Below, piece after piece: positions 26,514 through 35,430 of a DNA stretch of 64,000 nucleotides. The notes under the pieces were generated by a model. That model was not told the DNA's origin. It did no database searches and saw only the letters and a list, made by a program, of their open reading frames with translations. The DNA comes from Phycicoccus sp. CSK15P-2. GTDB taxonomy: Bacteria > Actinomycetota > Actinomycetes > Actinomycetales > Dermatophilaceae. The translations under genes and the position numbers were made by a program. Numbering within the stretch: the stretch's first letter is position 1; every line of letters starts with the position of its first letter. Location: contig NZ_JAFDVE010000002.1 in the NCBI RefSeq assembly GCF_016888005.1, positions 62,001 to 126,000 on the forward strand. Direction: 5' to 3'.

Positions 26514-27005
26514 TCACGGGCGGCGGAAGTGCACCGTGCTGCCGTCGCGGTCGAACCAGCCGCGGAAGGCCCAGTTGATGTAGCCGCCGTCACCGTTGTT
26601 CGTGACGGTCGCGCTGTCGAAGACCCACACCCGGAAGGTGGGGATGCCGTCGTACTCGATCTGTGCCTCGAGGGCGAGGCCCTCGATGCCCGAGATCGAG
26701 TACGGGTGGTCGTCCTTGATGACGAGGACGTTCTTCGACTCGCCGGCCTCGTACCAGGCGGCGTTGAGCATGTTCTGGACGGCGCCCTCGCGGTTGGCGG
26801 CGGCGCCCATCTTCTTGACCGCGTTCCAGATGGACTGGCCGAGGGTCCAGAGCCCGTTGAGCAGGTTCCACGCCTGTGGTCCGAGGTACTCGGCGGCGTG
26901 GGCGGGCGCCGGGTGGACGACCACTCCCGTGGTGGCGGTGGCTGCCGCTCCGAGGCCGAGCGCCCCGAGGCGGCGGCGGCTGACGAGGTCGTGCGTGCCG
27001 GTCAT
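26514..27005 (-). CDS. Tat-type secreted protein of the GDGGY-NWAF module family (copy 1)
   Basis: 163 residues, first gene of the array, with AAGGAGAA before the ATG. The N-terminus LVSRRRLGALGLGAAATATTG fits a twin-arginine signal, unlike the Sec-type signals of its neighbours. Next comes a helical segment (NLLNGLWTLGQSIWNAVKKM, AVQNMLNAAWYEA), then KNVLVIKDDHPYSISGIEGL, FRVWVFDSATVTNNGDGGY and INWAFRGWFDRDGSTVHFRRP. It is the longest copy and lacks the cysteine pair. Different export routes within one array are unusual. Confidence 0.72.
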   Translation of the reverse strand: MTGTHDLVSRRRLGALGLGAAATATTGVVVHPAPAHAAEYLGPQAWNLLNGLWTLGQSIWNAVKKMGAAANREGAVQNMLNAAWYEAGESKNVLVIKDDHPYSISGIEGLALEAQIEYDGIPTFRVWVFDSATVTNNGDGGYINWAFRGWFDRDGSTVHFRRP

Positions 27006-27069
27006 GCCGTTCTCCTTGTCGGTCGTCGTCGGGCCTGCAGGCCCCTACGACTCCCAACCTGCCGACGGT

Positions 27070-27123
27070 CGACGCTCACCCTCCAGACCACCTCGGTGCT
27101 CACTCCTGCCCGCCGGTGCTCAC
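27070..27123 (-). promoter_or_regulatory. three direct repeats upstream of the secreted-protein array
   Basis: On the minus strand GTGAGCACCG occurs at 27114-27123 and 27094-27103, and GTGAGCGTCG at 27070-27079. The spacings are 20 and 24 bases, close to two helical turns. They lie 65-118 bases upstream of the first small gene. An activator binding site is a reasonable guess; the nearby ATPase with a C-terminal helix-turn-helix is a candidate binder, but nothing links them directly. Confidence 0.4.
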
Positions 27124-27226
27124 CGCGCCGCCACGGTCGCTGCTCGGGTCGGACCCGTCCGATCGGCGCGCGGCTCCGAAACCCTTGGTGTGGGAGGTCC
27201 CGGTGCTGCGGGCCCCGACATGGCAG

Positions 27227-27262
27227 AGGGCCCGTCGTCCGCGGATGCGGACGACGGGCCCT
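27227..27262. terminator. terminator hairpin downstream of the flotillin gene
   Basis: A perfect 16-base stem (27227-27242 with 27247-27262) around a GGAT loop sits 18 bases past the flotillin stop on the minus strand. It isolates that operon from the secreted-protein array. Confidence 0.8.
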
Positions 27263-27279
27263 CGTCGTGATGCCGGGTG

Positions 27280-28812
27280 TCAGGTGGTCTCGGAGCCTTC
27301 CCCCGCGGGCGTCACCGTCTGGGCGGACCCGCCGGGGGACCGCGTGTAGCGGTCCAGCAGCTCCTCGATGTCGACGCCCGTCGTGTTCTTGAGCATCGCC
27401 ATCGTCTGGGTGAGGTTGTCCGTGACCTGCCGGGGGAGGGCGGCCGCGCCGTCGGTGGAGACGACGGTCAGCTTGTCGATCGCGGCCATCGGCGCGGCGA
27501 CCTCGCGGGCGACCTGCGGCAGCACCTCGACGAGCATCTGCAGGACCGCCGCCTCGTTGTACCGGGCGAAGGCGTCCGCCCGCTTGTTCATCGCCTCGGC
27601 CTCGGCCTGGCCGGTCGCGAGGATGGCGGCGGCCTGCGCCTCGCCCTCGGCGCGGGTGGCCTCCGCCTGCGCGACACGCAGCGACTTGTCCGCCTGGCCG
27701 CGGCGCTCACCCTCGACGGCCTCGGCGTCCGCCAGCGCGGAGCGGCGGGCCTTCTCGGCCTCACCGGTGAGCCGGGCCTGCTCGGCGTCGGCCTCGGCGG
27801 CGGCGATGCTGGCGGCCTTGCGGGCCTCGGCCCCGGCGATGGCGGCGTTGCGGGCACCCTCGGCCTCCTGCTCGACGCGGTACCGCTCGGCGTCGGCCGG
27901 CTTGCGGACCTCGGTGTCGAGCTGGCGCTCCTTGAGCGCGGCCTGGCGCACGGCGACCTTCTCCTGCTCGGTGAGGATCGCCTGGTCGCGGTCGGCCTGG
28001 GCGAGCGGGCCGGCAGCGGCGGCCTGCGCGGACGCGGCGTCGGTCTCGGCCTTGATCTCGGACTGCTTGAGCGCGAGCTGGCGCTGGCTGACCGCGATCT
28101 CCTCCTCGGCGCGGATGCGGGCCTGCTCGGCCGCCTGGCGGGCCTCGGCCTCGGCGATCGCGGCGACCTGGCCGACCTTCGCCGACTCGGGCCGGCCGAG
28201 GTCGGCGAGGTAGGAGCCGTCGTCGGTGATGTCCTGGATCTGGAAGGTGTCGAGCACCAGGCCCTGGCCGGTGAGCGAGGACTCCGACTCGTCGGCGACC
28301 CGCTGGGCGAACGCCGCGCGGTCGCGGATGATCTGCTCGACGGTGAGCGAGCCGACGATCGAGCGCAGCGAGCCGGCGAGGGTCTCCTGGGTGAAGGTCT
28401 CGATCTCCTCCTGCTGGGTGAGGAAGCGCTGAGCGGCGGCCCGGATGGAGTCCTCGTTGCCGCCGACCTTGACGATCGCGACACCGTCGAGGTTGAGCTT
28501 GACGCCCTGCCCGGAGACGGCTCCGCGGATCTGGACCATGATCCGGCGGCTCGAGAGGTCGAGGATGTGGAGTCGCTGGACGAACGGGACGACGAACGCA
28601 CCGCCGCCCATGACGACCTTCTGGCCGGAGAGGTCGGTGGAGATCTGCCCCGTCTCGGGGTTCTTGACCTCCTTGTTGCCCTTGCGGCCGGTGACGATGA
28701 ACGCCTCGTTCGGCCCCGCGACGCGGTAGCGGGACGCGATGACGAGTCCGGTGAGGACGACGAGGAGGACGAGCCCGAGGATCGCGACGAGCTCGACGGA
28801 GAACCCGAACAT
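27280..28812 (-). CDS. floA: flotillin family (SPFH domain) membrane scaffold protein
   Basis: 510 residues. One N-terminal transmembrane helix (LVAILGLVLLVVLTGLVIA, about 8-26) is followed by the SPFH/PHB domain (GPNEAFIVTGRKGN, GGGAFVVPFVQRLHILDLSS, LAGSLRSIVGSLTVEQII). A long Glu/Ala-rich coiled coil of repeats such as AIAEAEARQAAEQARI covers about 200-440. Flotillins organise membrane microdomains and assist membrane-protein complexes. The upstream NfeD-like gene (28913-29407) is the usual flotillin partner. The symbol is by family; YuaG/FloT-type is an equal alternative for a protein of this length. Confidence 0.88.
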   Translation of the reverse strand: MFGFSVELVAILGLVLLVVLTGLVIASRYRVAGPNEAFIVTGRKGNKEVKNPETGQISTDLSGQKVVMGGGAFVVPFVQRLHILDLSSRRIMVQIRGAVSGQGVKLNLDGVAIVKVGGNEDSIRAAAQRFLTQQEEIETFTQETLAGSLRSIVGSLTVEQIIRDRAAFAQRVADESESSLTGQGLVLDTFQIQDITDDGSYLADLGRPESAKVGQVAAIAEAEARQAAEQARIRAEEEIAVSQRQLALKQSEIKAETDAASAQAAAAGPLAQADRDQAILTEQEKVAVRQAALKERQLDTEVRKPADAERYRVEQEAEGARNAAIAGAEARKAASIAAAEADAEQARLTGEAEKARRSALADAEAVEGERRGQADKSLRVAQAEATRAEGEAQAAAILATGQAEAEAMNKRADAFARYNEAAVLQMLVEVLPQVAREVAAPMAAIDKLTVVSTDGAAALPRQVTDNLTQTMAMLKNTTGVDIEELLDRYTRSPGGSAQTVTPAGEGSETT

Positions 28813-28912
28813 GGGTGCCTGACCTTTCCGGGTGCCGGAGGGCGCCCGAGGGTGAGTTGGTGAAGGGTTGACGTGCCGGACGGTCCCCCGGTTCCGTCGG
28901 CGGTGCGAGAGG

Positions 28913-29407
28913 TCAGCCCTGGCGCGCCACGGTGACGGAGGTGGGACTGAGGACGGCGGTGACGACGACGGCCGTGCCGCTCGGGAGGGGCTCGGCGGCG
29001 CGTGCGTTGAGGCGGGTGATGTGTCCGGCGGCGACGACGCTGACCATCCCGTAGCCCTCGTCGGGGACGGGTTCGACGACGGTGCCGGAGAGCCCGACGA
29101 GGCCGGTGCTGCGCACGGTGGCCTCGTCGCCGCCGCGCATGAGCCGGGTGCTCGCCCAGCCGGCGCCTGCGCCGGCGGCGACGCCTGCGACGAGCCCCGC
29201 GAGGATCGCCACGGCGTTCGAGGCGCCGGCGTTCGCGGTGAGGGCTCCGACGAACCCGAAGGCCGCGAGGAAGCCGGCGACGGCGAGCCCCGAGAGGGCG
29301 TCCGGGCCGATGCCGTCGAGGAAGCCGTCGACGAGGTCTCCGAGGAGGAAGGACACGAGGAGCAGGGCGATCCCGACCCCTCCGATGACGAGCATCGTCA
29401 CCTGCAT
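28913..29407 (-). CDS. NfeD-like membrane protein, flotillin partner
   Basis: 164 residues from the ATG at 29407 with GGAAGGA upstream. Three hydrophobic segments (VIGGVGIALLLVSFLLGDLV, LAVAGFLAAFGFVGALTA, AVAILAGLVAGVAAGAGAGW) precede a short C-terminal OB-like fold with STGLVGLSGTVVEPVPDEG, MVSVVAAGHITRLNARA and LPSGTAVVVTAVLSPTSVTV. That matches the NfeD1b/YuaF class encoded next to flotillins. It lies 100 bases before the flotillin gene on the same strand. Confidence 0.78.
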   Translation of the reverse strand: MQVTMLVIGGVGIALLLVSFLLGDLVDGFLDGIGPDALSGLAVAGFLAAFGFVGALTANAGASNAVAILAGLVAGVAAGAGAGWASTRLMRGGDEATVRSTGLVGLSGTVVEPVPDEGYGMVSVVAAGHITRLNARAAEPLPSGTAVVVTAVLSPTSVTVARQG

Positions 29408-29519
29408 GCGACTGGTCCTTCCCGCCCCCGGGCGCTCGGTCGGGGATGCTCGTGGACCGAGCACCTTACGCCGGTGAGGGTAGCTGGTCGTGGGGGCACC
29501 CGTGCGCTCGCTCCGGAAG

Positions 29520-30086
29520 ATGACCGAAGATGGAGGTGTGCATCACGTCGATCTCCTCCTGGACGCCGAGGCGGACGCCGCCGTCCGCGCGCGGTGGCAG
29601 ACGCTCACCGACGCGGGCCTGCCGAGCCAGGGACGGCATCCGAGCCCGTCGAACCGCCCGCACGTCACGATGTCGGTCACCCGCGACTGGCCGGACGACT
29701 TCCTCGTCGACGCCGCCCGGACCCGGCTCGGCGCGCTGCCCCTCCGGGCCCGGCTGGGCCCCCTCCTCGTGATGGGCAGCAACGACCGCTTCGTCCTCGC
29801 GTGGGCGGTCGTCGTCGGGGAGGACGTCCTCGAGATGCACCGGCACCTGCTGGGGCTGCTCGGGTCGTCCGCCACGCCGCACACGGCTCCCGGACACTGG
29901 GTCCCGCACGTGACGCTCGCCCGGCTCATGGACCCCGAGCAGGTCGCATCGGCGCTGCGGGTCCTCGCGGCGGACGAACGGGAGGTCTCGCTCGTCGCGG
30001 CGCGGCACTGGGACTCCGAGGCGAAGAGCGACGACCTCCTCGCCGGGCCCATGGTCTCGCGCACCCGGGAGCTCGCGGGGCCCTAG
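29520..30086 (+). CDS. 2'-5' RNA ligase / 2H phosphoesterase superfamily protein
   Basis: About 188 residues. The two HxT motifs of 2H phosphoesterases are in NRPHVTMSVT and WVPHVTLARL, about 100 residues apart as expected. FVLAWAVVVGEDVLEMHRHL fills the space between them. Members hydrolyse cyclic nucleotide phosphates or ligate tRNA halves in vitro; the natural substrate here is unknown. The start could be the GTG at 29490, the ATG at 29520, or a GTG further in behind GATGGAG. Confidence 0.75.
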   Translation: MTEDGGVHHVDLLLDAEADAAVRARWQTLTDAGLPSQGRHPSPSNRPHVTMSVTRDWPDDFLVDAARTRLGALPLRARLGPLLVMGSNDRFVLAWAVVVGEDVLEMHRHLLGLLGSSATPHTAPGHWVPHVTLARLMDPEQVASALRVLAADEREVSLVAARHWDSEAKSDDLLAGPMVSRTRELAGP

Positions 30087-30129
30087 TCGGCGCCCCGTAC
30101 GCAGCTGCGGGACGCCGGCGTGGCGCAGC

Positions 30130-31257
30130 TCAGGGGCGGTAGCCGGTGGGCTCGTCGCCGAGGTCGACGATGGCCGCGACCGGGCCGCCGCCGTCCGGGC
30201 CCTGGTGCGCCGCCGACACCGACACGAACACCGCCGGGTCGCCGGTGACCGCCGCGGTGACACCGCCGACGGCGGCCTTGATCTGCCGGTGCCAGTGCAC
30301 GTCGGAGTCGTCGAGCATCGCGTTGCGGCGCCCGCGCACGGCCCCGTCCTGGCTCGTCTCGCACTTGAGGAACAGGTTGACGAGCCGGCCGTCCAGGTCG
30401 GTGTGGTGCGGGCGCTCGGGCAGGTCGAGCCCGGCGTCGCGGATGGCCTCCCAGAGCCCGTCCTGGTCGAGGGCGTCCTTCATCACCGAGTGCCCGATGC
30501 GGTAGCGGCCACCGACGCCGCGGGCGTTGCCGACGACGACGACCTGCGCCCGGTCGAGCTCGACGCCGGAGGAGCAGGACGCGACCGACGAGTACAGCGT
30601 CCGGTCGCGCAGGACGTCCTCGTCGCGCGGCATCCCGATCTCGCCGAGGGCGTACGCGATGCCGAGGGCGGTGCCGCCGTTCGAGACGTCCATCGAGGTC
30701 AGCGTGTCCTCGGTGAAGACGTCGTGGCCGCGCGACCTGGCGTCGCGGATGGTGTCGATGGTGAGCAGCGGTGTCTTGGTCTGCACGTAGTGGACGTCGG
30801 CGACGTCGGTGATGCCGGCGCGCTCCATGGCGACCTGCACGGCGTCGGCGACCTTGGTGACCATCGCGACCCTGCCGATGTCCTCGGGCAGCAGCACCTC
30901 GCTCATCGCGAACCCGACCGACAGGCGGGGCTCGTCGGTGGCCACGGCCTGCTCGGCCGGGACGGTCGCGAAGACGGTGGCGTGCGGGCTGATCACGCCG
31001 TCGGTGCCGCCGGACCACACGATGGGGATGTCCTCGACCCGCTCGGGGTCGGCGCCCTTGTCGACGAGCAGCTCGCGGAAGGCGCGGTCGGCGATGATCC
31101 GGGTGTAGTCGTTGACGCCGCCGTTGCCCTCGGTCTTCCCGATGACGGCGATGACGCGGTCGGCTTGCATGACCCCGGCGTCGATGAGCCTGCCGAGCTC
31201 GGAGGCGTCGGAGACGGAGTGCAGGGGGACCTTGCGGACCTCGATGGCGTCGGGCAC
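30130..31257 (-). CDS. ring-opening amidohydrolase (barbiturase / cyanuric acid hydrolase family)
   Basis: 375 residues from the GTG at 31257, preceded by GAGAGGAAAG. Three homologous subdomains each supply a Lys-Ser pair: [14 protein letters not shown] with [25 protein letters not shown] with [18 protein letters not shown]; and [12 protein letters not shown] with [13 protein letters not shown]. These are the signatures of the AtzD/TrzD/barbiturase family, which opens barbiturate or cyanurate rings. Neighbours (carbamate kinase, uracil-type permease, molybdenum hydroxylase) favour barbiturase, giving ureidomalonate. No biuret or allophanate hydrolase gene, expected for cyanurate use, is present. 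It is the last gene of the minus-strand operon. Confidence 0.87.
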   Translation of the reverse strand: MPDAIEVRKVPLHSVSDASELGRLIDAGVMQADRVIAVIGKTEGNGGVNDYTRIIADRAFRELLVDKGADPERVEDIPIVWSGGTDGVISPHATVFATVPAEQAVATDEPRLSVGFAMSEVLLPEDIGRVAMVTKVADAVQVAMERAGITDVADVHYVQTKTPLLTIDTIRDARSRGHDVFTEDTLTSMDVSNGGTALGIAYALGEIGMPRDEDVLRDRTLYSSVASCSSGVELDRAQVVVVGNARGVGGRYRIGHSVMKDALDQDGLWEAIRDAGLDLPERPHHTDLDGRLVNLFLKCETSQDGAVRGRRNAMLDDSDVHWHRQIKAAVGGVTAAVTGDPAVFVSVSAAHQGPDGGGPVAAIVDLGDEPTGYRP

Positions 31258-31271
31258 GGTGGTCTTTCCTC

Positions 31272-32219
31272 TCAGGTGGGGGTGGGGTCGGGTTCGACGA
31301 CGGTCCCGATGGAGCCGGCGACGGCGTCGGTGATGTGGGTGAGCGAGGTGATGACGCCGCGGGAGCCCCCGGCGGCGACGAACCGGCACACGGCCTCGAC
31401 CTTCGGGCCCATCGAGCCGGAGGCGAACTCGCCGGCGTCGGCGATCGCGCGGAGCTCGGCCAGGGCGACCCGGCCGAGGTCGCGGTGCTGGGCGGTACCG
31501 AAGCCGACGGCGGCGTGGTCGACGTCGGTGGCGACGACGAGGACGTCGGCGGCCACGGCACGGGCGAGGACGGCGGCGGTGAGGTCCTTGTCGACCACGG
31601 CCTCGACCCCGCGCAGCACGCTGTCGGCGCCGCGGACGACGGGGATGCCGCCCCCGCCGGACGACACGACGACGTAGCCGGCGTCGAGCAGGGTGCGGGC
31701 CGCGGCGACGTCGAGCACCTCGAGCGGTTCGGGGGAGGCGACGACGCGGCGCCAGCCCTTCTCGCCGCGGTCCTCCCAGGTCTGTCCGTGCTCGACCATG
31801 CGTCGGGCGTCCTCGGGCGGCAGGAACCGCCCGATGGGCTTCGTCCGGTGCTCGAAGCCGGGGTCGCCGCGGTCGACGAGCACCCGCGTCACGAGCGCGG
31901 CGACCGGGTGGGTCAGGCCCGCGTCGGCCAGGGCGCCGTCGAGGGCATCGAGGATCGTGAAGCCGAGCGTGCCCTGCGTCTGGGCGCCGCACCAGTCCAG
32001 CGGGACGGGCGGGACGACGTGCGCGGCGAGCTCGTTCTTCACGAGCAGGTTGCCCACCTGGGGGCCGTTGCCGTGGGTGACGACGAGCTCGTGCCCGGCC
32101 GCGACGAGCCGGGCCGCGGCGGCCATCGCTCCGGTGACGGCGGCGATCTGTGCCTCCGGCGTCGCACTGCCGTCGGGGCCGGTCATGGCGTTCCCGCCGA
32201 GGGCCAGCAGGACCCGCAT
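31272..32219 (-). CDS. arcC: carbamate kinase
   Basis: 315 residues. [67 protein letters not shown] and [13 protein letters not shown] are all conserved carbamate kinase motifs. It makes ATP from carbamoyl phosphate and ADP. No arginine deiminase genes are nearby. Instead the locus holds a ring-opening amidohydrolase and the three oxamate-carbamoyltransferase-like genes, so the carbamoyl phosphate probably derives from an acylurea, as with AllK/YbcF in the allantoin pathway. The stop is 14 bases before the amidohydrolase start. Confidence 0.93.
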   Translation of the reverse strand: MRVLLALGGNAMTGPDGSATPEAQIAAVTGAMAAAARLVAAGHELVVTHGNGPQVGNLLVKNELAAHVVPPVPLDWCGAQTQGTLGFTILDALDGALADAGLTHPVAALVTRVLVDRGDPGFEHRTKPIGRFLPPEDARRMVEHGQTWEDRGEKGWRRVVASPEPLEVLDVAAARTLLDAGYVVVSSGGGGIPVVRGADSVLRGVEAVVDKDLTAAVLARAVAADVLVVATDVDHAAVGFGTAQHRDLGRVALAELRAIADAGEFASGSMGPKVEAVCRFVAAGGSRGVITSLTHITDAVAGSIGTVVEPDPTPT

Positions 32220-32221
32220 CG

Positions 32222-33424
32222 TCAGCCCGCCCCGTCGGCGGCGTCGGCCGCATCGGTGGCGTCGGCCTCGTCGAGCCAGGCGCGGACCGCGGCGCCGTGC
32301 TGGTCCAGCCCGGGCGGTGGCAGGTGGGTCTCGCGTCCGCCCCCGAAGGCGTTGTCGTCGAACCTGAGCGGTGGGCCGGGCAGCTCGATGGTGCCGAGCA
32401 CCGGGTGCTCGACCGGGACGACGAGGCCCTGGGAACGGGTCTGGTCCCAGTCGTAGACCTCGTCGAGGCTGCGCACCTTGCCCGCGGGGATGCCCAGCTC
32501 GGCGAGCCGGGCCAGCAGGTCCGGTGCCGACCAGGACGCGAACGCGGAGTCGACGACCTCGACGAGGTGGTCGCGGTTCGTGACCCGCAGCGCGTTCGTG
32601 GCGAGCAGCGGCTCCCGCGGGTCGATGTCGAAGGCCTCGGCGAAGCGGACCCACAGCCCCTGCGAGCCGATGGCGACCTGAACGGGGCCGTCGGAGGCGT
32701 GGAACAACCCGTACGGGGCGAGCGAGGGGTGGTGGTTCCCCTGGGCGCGGCCGACCTGGCCCGCGACGGTGTACGCCGTCCCCTGGAAGGCGTGGACCCC
32801 GACGACGGAGGCCAGCAGCGACGTCCGCACGACCCGGCCCCGGCCGGTGACCTCGCGCTCGCGCAGGGCCGCGGCGACGCCATAGGCGCCGTGCAGCCCG
32901 GCCAGGAGGTCGCCGATGGGGACACCGACGCGCTGCGGCTCCTCCGGGCCCGGCCCGGTGACCGCCATGAGGCCGGCCTCTCCCTGGGCGATCTGGTCGT
33001 AGCCGGGGCGCCCGCCCTCGGGGCCGTCGTGGCCGAAGCCGCTGATGGACAGCACGACGAGGCCGGGGTTGAGCGCGTGCATCCGCTCGACGTCGAAGCC
33101 GAGCCGGTCGAGGACGCCGGGGCGGAAGTTCTCGACGAGGACGTCGGCGTGCCGGAGGAGCCGGGTCAGGGTGTCGCGGCCGTCGTCGGACTTCAGGTCC
33201 AGGACGATCGACTCCTTGTTGCGGTTGCACGAGAGGAAGTACGTCGAGACGGGGTCGTCCTCGGGGCCGACGAACGGCGGTCCCCATCCGCGGGTGTCGT
33301 CGCCGGTCGGGGACTCGACCTTGACGACCCGCGCGCCGAGGTCGCCGAGCAGCATCGCGGCGTGCGGCCCGGCGAGGGCACGGGAGAGGTCGACGACGGT
33401 GATGCCGTCCAGGGGCCCGGTCAC
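32222..33424 (-). CDS. class III (CaiB/BaiF) CoA-transferase
   Basis: 400 residues from the GTG at 33424. [57 protein letters not shown] and [19 protein letters not shown] are standard. The catalytic Asp is Asp172 in [16 protein letters not shown], aligning with Asp169 of formyl-CoA transferase. The family moves CoA between carboxylic acids. In this operon it could activate malonate or malonamate released from barbiturate breakdown, which is inference. It overlaps the HyuB-type gene by four bases. Confidence 0.88.
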   Translation of the reverse strand: MTGPLDGITVVDLSRALAGPHAAMLLGDLGARVVKVESPTGDDTRGWGPPFVGPEDDPVSTYFLSCNRNKESIVLDLKSDDGRDTLTRLLRHADVLVENFRPGVLDRLGFDVERMHALNPGLVVLSISGFGHDGPEGGRPGYDQIAQGEAGLMAVTGPGPEEPQRVGVPIGDLLAGLHGAYGVAAALREREVTGRGRVVRTSLLASVVGVHAFQGTAYTVAGQVGRAQGNHHPSLAPYGLFHASDGPVQVAIGSQGLWVRFAEAFDIDPREPLLATNALRVTNRDHLVEVVDSAFASWSAPDLLARLAELGIPAGKVRSLDEVYDWDQTRSQGLVVPVEHPVLGTIELPGPPLRFDDNAFGGGRETHLPPPGLDQHGAAVRAWLDEADATDAADAADGAG

Positions 33425-35430
33425 GGCGTGGGCCGTCCGTCGAGCCAGTCGACGTCGGCGGTACCGGCACCACCGGACAGCCGGGCGTAGCCGGGGCCGC
33501 GGTCGAAGAACGGCTGCTCGCCGCGCGCCTCCCGCAGCTCGGTGCGCAGCGCGTCCGACGCCTCGGTGTCGAGCACCGGGTCGTCCTTCGTACCGGACGC
33601 GACGACGCCGTAGTCGGCGCGGGCGCCGTCGAACGACACCTTGCCCCAGCGCAGGTCGCGCTCGACCTCGTCGTACGGCCGCTCCACCGGGTCGCCCCAG
33701 CCACCGCCCCCGGTCGTCCGGATCCGGATGACCTGGCCTGCCTTCACGGGCTCGGCGTCGGCGAGGGCGTCGACGACCCGCTCGTCCGGGCCGCCGAGGT
33801 CGACCGTCACCTCGAACGGCCGCCCGGCCTTGCCGCCCTTGACCCCCCAGCACGCGAGAATCGACCGGTCGGCGATCGACATGAAGTGCGCGTCGGCGAG
33901 CATCCGGATGTGCTTCTCGTAGCCGAGCCCGCCGCGGTGGCGCCCGGCGCCGCCGGAGTCGACGGCGAGCCCGAGCCGCTCGACCCGGAACGGGAAGCGC
34001 GACTCGGTGAACTCGGTCGGCAGGTTGCGGCTGTCCGGGACGACGTGGATCGTGTCCTCGCCGTCGGCGTAGTAGCGGCCGCCGGAGCCACCGCCGAGGA
34101 CCTCGCGCATGAGGTAGTCGTCGCCGTTCGCGTCCTTGCCGTACACGCCGGTGTACCGGATGGTCTCCTGGTCGGCGGGCATCCGGCCGTCGACCGCCTT
34201 CGCGACGACGCCGGCCAAGACGCCGAGCAGCCGCAGGATGACGAAGGTGCGGGCGTTCGTCGGGGCCGGGTGCACCGGGGTGAGCAGCGTCCCCTTCTCG
34301 GGGAAGCGCATCTCGATGAGCGGGACGACGCCCTCGTTGACGTCGAGCTCGGCCATCCGCTCGGGGGAGTCGGCGAGGTTGCGCAGGACCGGGGCGAGCC
34401 ACTTCTTGAGGAAGTTGCCGCCGACGTAGTCACCGCAGTGGTTGATCGGGCCCTTGGCCTGGGCGCCGGTGCCGGTGAAGTCGACGATGATCCGTGGGCC
34501 GCCGTCGCCGGGGCCGGGGCCGCCGGCGCTCGTCTTGGTCAGCGTGATCCGCTGGGTGTGCAGCATCGGCTCGTCGACACCGTCGTGCTCGGCGTAGTCC
34601 TCCCAGACGTACGTGCCGTCCGGGATCTTGCCGAGGATCTCGCGGCGGTAGGTCTCGGTCGTCGCGTCGAGGATGGCGTCGAAGGCGGCCTCGACGGTGT
34701 CGCGGCCGTACCGCCCGAACAGCTCGCCGAGCCGGCGCGCGCCCATGAGGCACGCCGAGCACTCGGCGTCGAGGTCGGCGGCCAGACTGTCCGGCATCCG
34801 GCTGTTGCGGGTCATGATCCGCAGCGCGGCCCGGTTGGGCACCCCGGCGTCCCAGAGCTTGATGGGCGGGACGGCCAGGCCCTCCTCGTGGACCGACGTC
34901 GCGTTGCTCGGCATCGAGCCCGGGACGGAGCCGCCGATGTCGTCGTGGTGGCCGAAGGCCTGGACGAACGCGACGACCGCGCCGTCGTGGAACACCGGGA
35001 CGGTGACGCACAGGTCGGGCAGGTGGCCGATGCCTCCCTCGGACTCGTAGACGTCGTTGTGGAAGTAGACGTCGCCCTCGCGCATCGTGTCGACGGGGAA
35101 GTCGCGGACCACGGGGTGGACCAGCGCCGAATAGCTGCGGCCGGTCAGCTTGCGCAGCTGTCGGTCGTGGATGCCGGCGCGGAAGTCGTGGGCGTCGCGG
35201 ATCATCGGGCTGCGGCTCGTGCGGGCGATGGCGGTCTCGACCTCCGTCTCGACGCTCGCGAGCGTGCCCTGGATGATCTCGACGAGGACGGGGTCGACGG
35301 CCGAGTCGGGTGCGGTGAGGCGGCCGCCGTGCTCATACGTCGTGGGCAGGCCGGCGGGGTTGGCGGGCGCGGCGGCGAGGTAGGCCTCGAGGTCGGTGAA
35401 CGGGTCCGGGACGGGTGCGGTGGTGCTCAT
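33421..35430 (-). CDS. hyuB: hydantoinase B / oxoprolinase family subunit
   Basis: 669 residues. DPVLVEIIQGTLASVETE, ISRSPMIRDAHDF-like text (ARTSRSPMIRDAHDFRAG), GDVYFHNDVYESEGGIGHLPD, AFGHHDDIGGSVPGSMP, RIIVDFTGTGAQAKGPINH and GGAGRHRGGLGYEK are characteristic of HyuB. With HyuA it forms ATP-dependent cyclic-amide hydrolases (5-oxoprolinase, N-methylhydantoinase) or, in other branches, acetone/acetophenone carboxylases. Which chemistry applies cannot be decided here. Its ATG overlaps the hyuA stop (ATGA), indicating coupled translation. Confidence 0.88.
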   Translation of the reverse strand: MSTTAPVPDPFTDLEAYLAAAPANPAGLPTTYEHGGRLTAPDSAVDPVLVEIIQGTLASVETEVETAIARTSRSPMIRDAHDFRAGIHDRQLRKLTGRSYSALVHPVVRDFPVDTMREGDVYFHNDVYESEGGIGHLPDLCVTVPVFHDGAVVAFVQAFGHHDDIGGSVPGSMPSNATSVHEEGLAVPPIKLWDAGVPNRAALRIMTRNSRMPDSLAADLDAECSACLMGARRLGELFGRYGRDTVEAAFDAILDATTETYRREILGKIPDGTYVWEDYAEHDGVDEPMLHTQRITLTKTSAGGPGPGDGGPRIIVDFTGTGAQAKGPINHCGDYVGGNFLKKWLAPVLRNLADSPERMAELDVNEGVVPLIEMRFPEKGTLLTPVHPAPTNARTFVILRLLGVLAGVVAKAVDGRMPADQETIRYTGVYGKDANGDDYLMREVLGGGSGGRYYADGEDTIHVVPDSRNLPTEFTESRFPFRVERLGLAVDSGGAGRHRGGLGYEKHIRMLADAHFMSIADRSILACWGVKGGKAGRPFEVTVDLGGPDERVVDALADAEPVKAGQVIRIRTTGGGGWGDPVERPYDEVERDLRWGKVSFDGARADYGVVASGTKDDPVLDTEASDALRTELREARGEQPFFDRGPGYARLSGGAGTADVDWLDGRPTP

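Noticed and set aside
30130-31257. Cyanuric acid degradation pathway
   Set aside because: The ring-opening amidohydrolase family includes cyanurate hydrolases, but no biuret or allophanate hydrolase is nearby and the permease is uracil-like. It remains an alternative rather than the preferred reading.
31272-32219. Arginine deiminase pathway assigned from carbamate kinase
   Set aside because: No arginine deiminase, ornithine carbamoyltransferase or arginine/ornithine antiporter gene is in the window.
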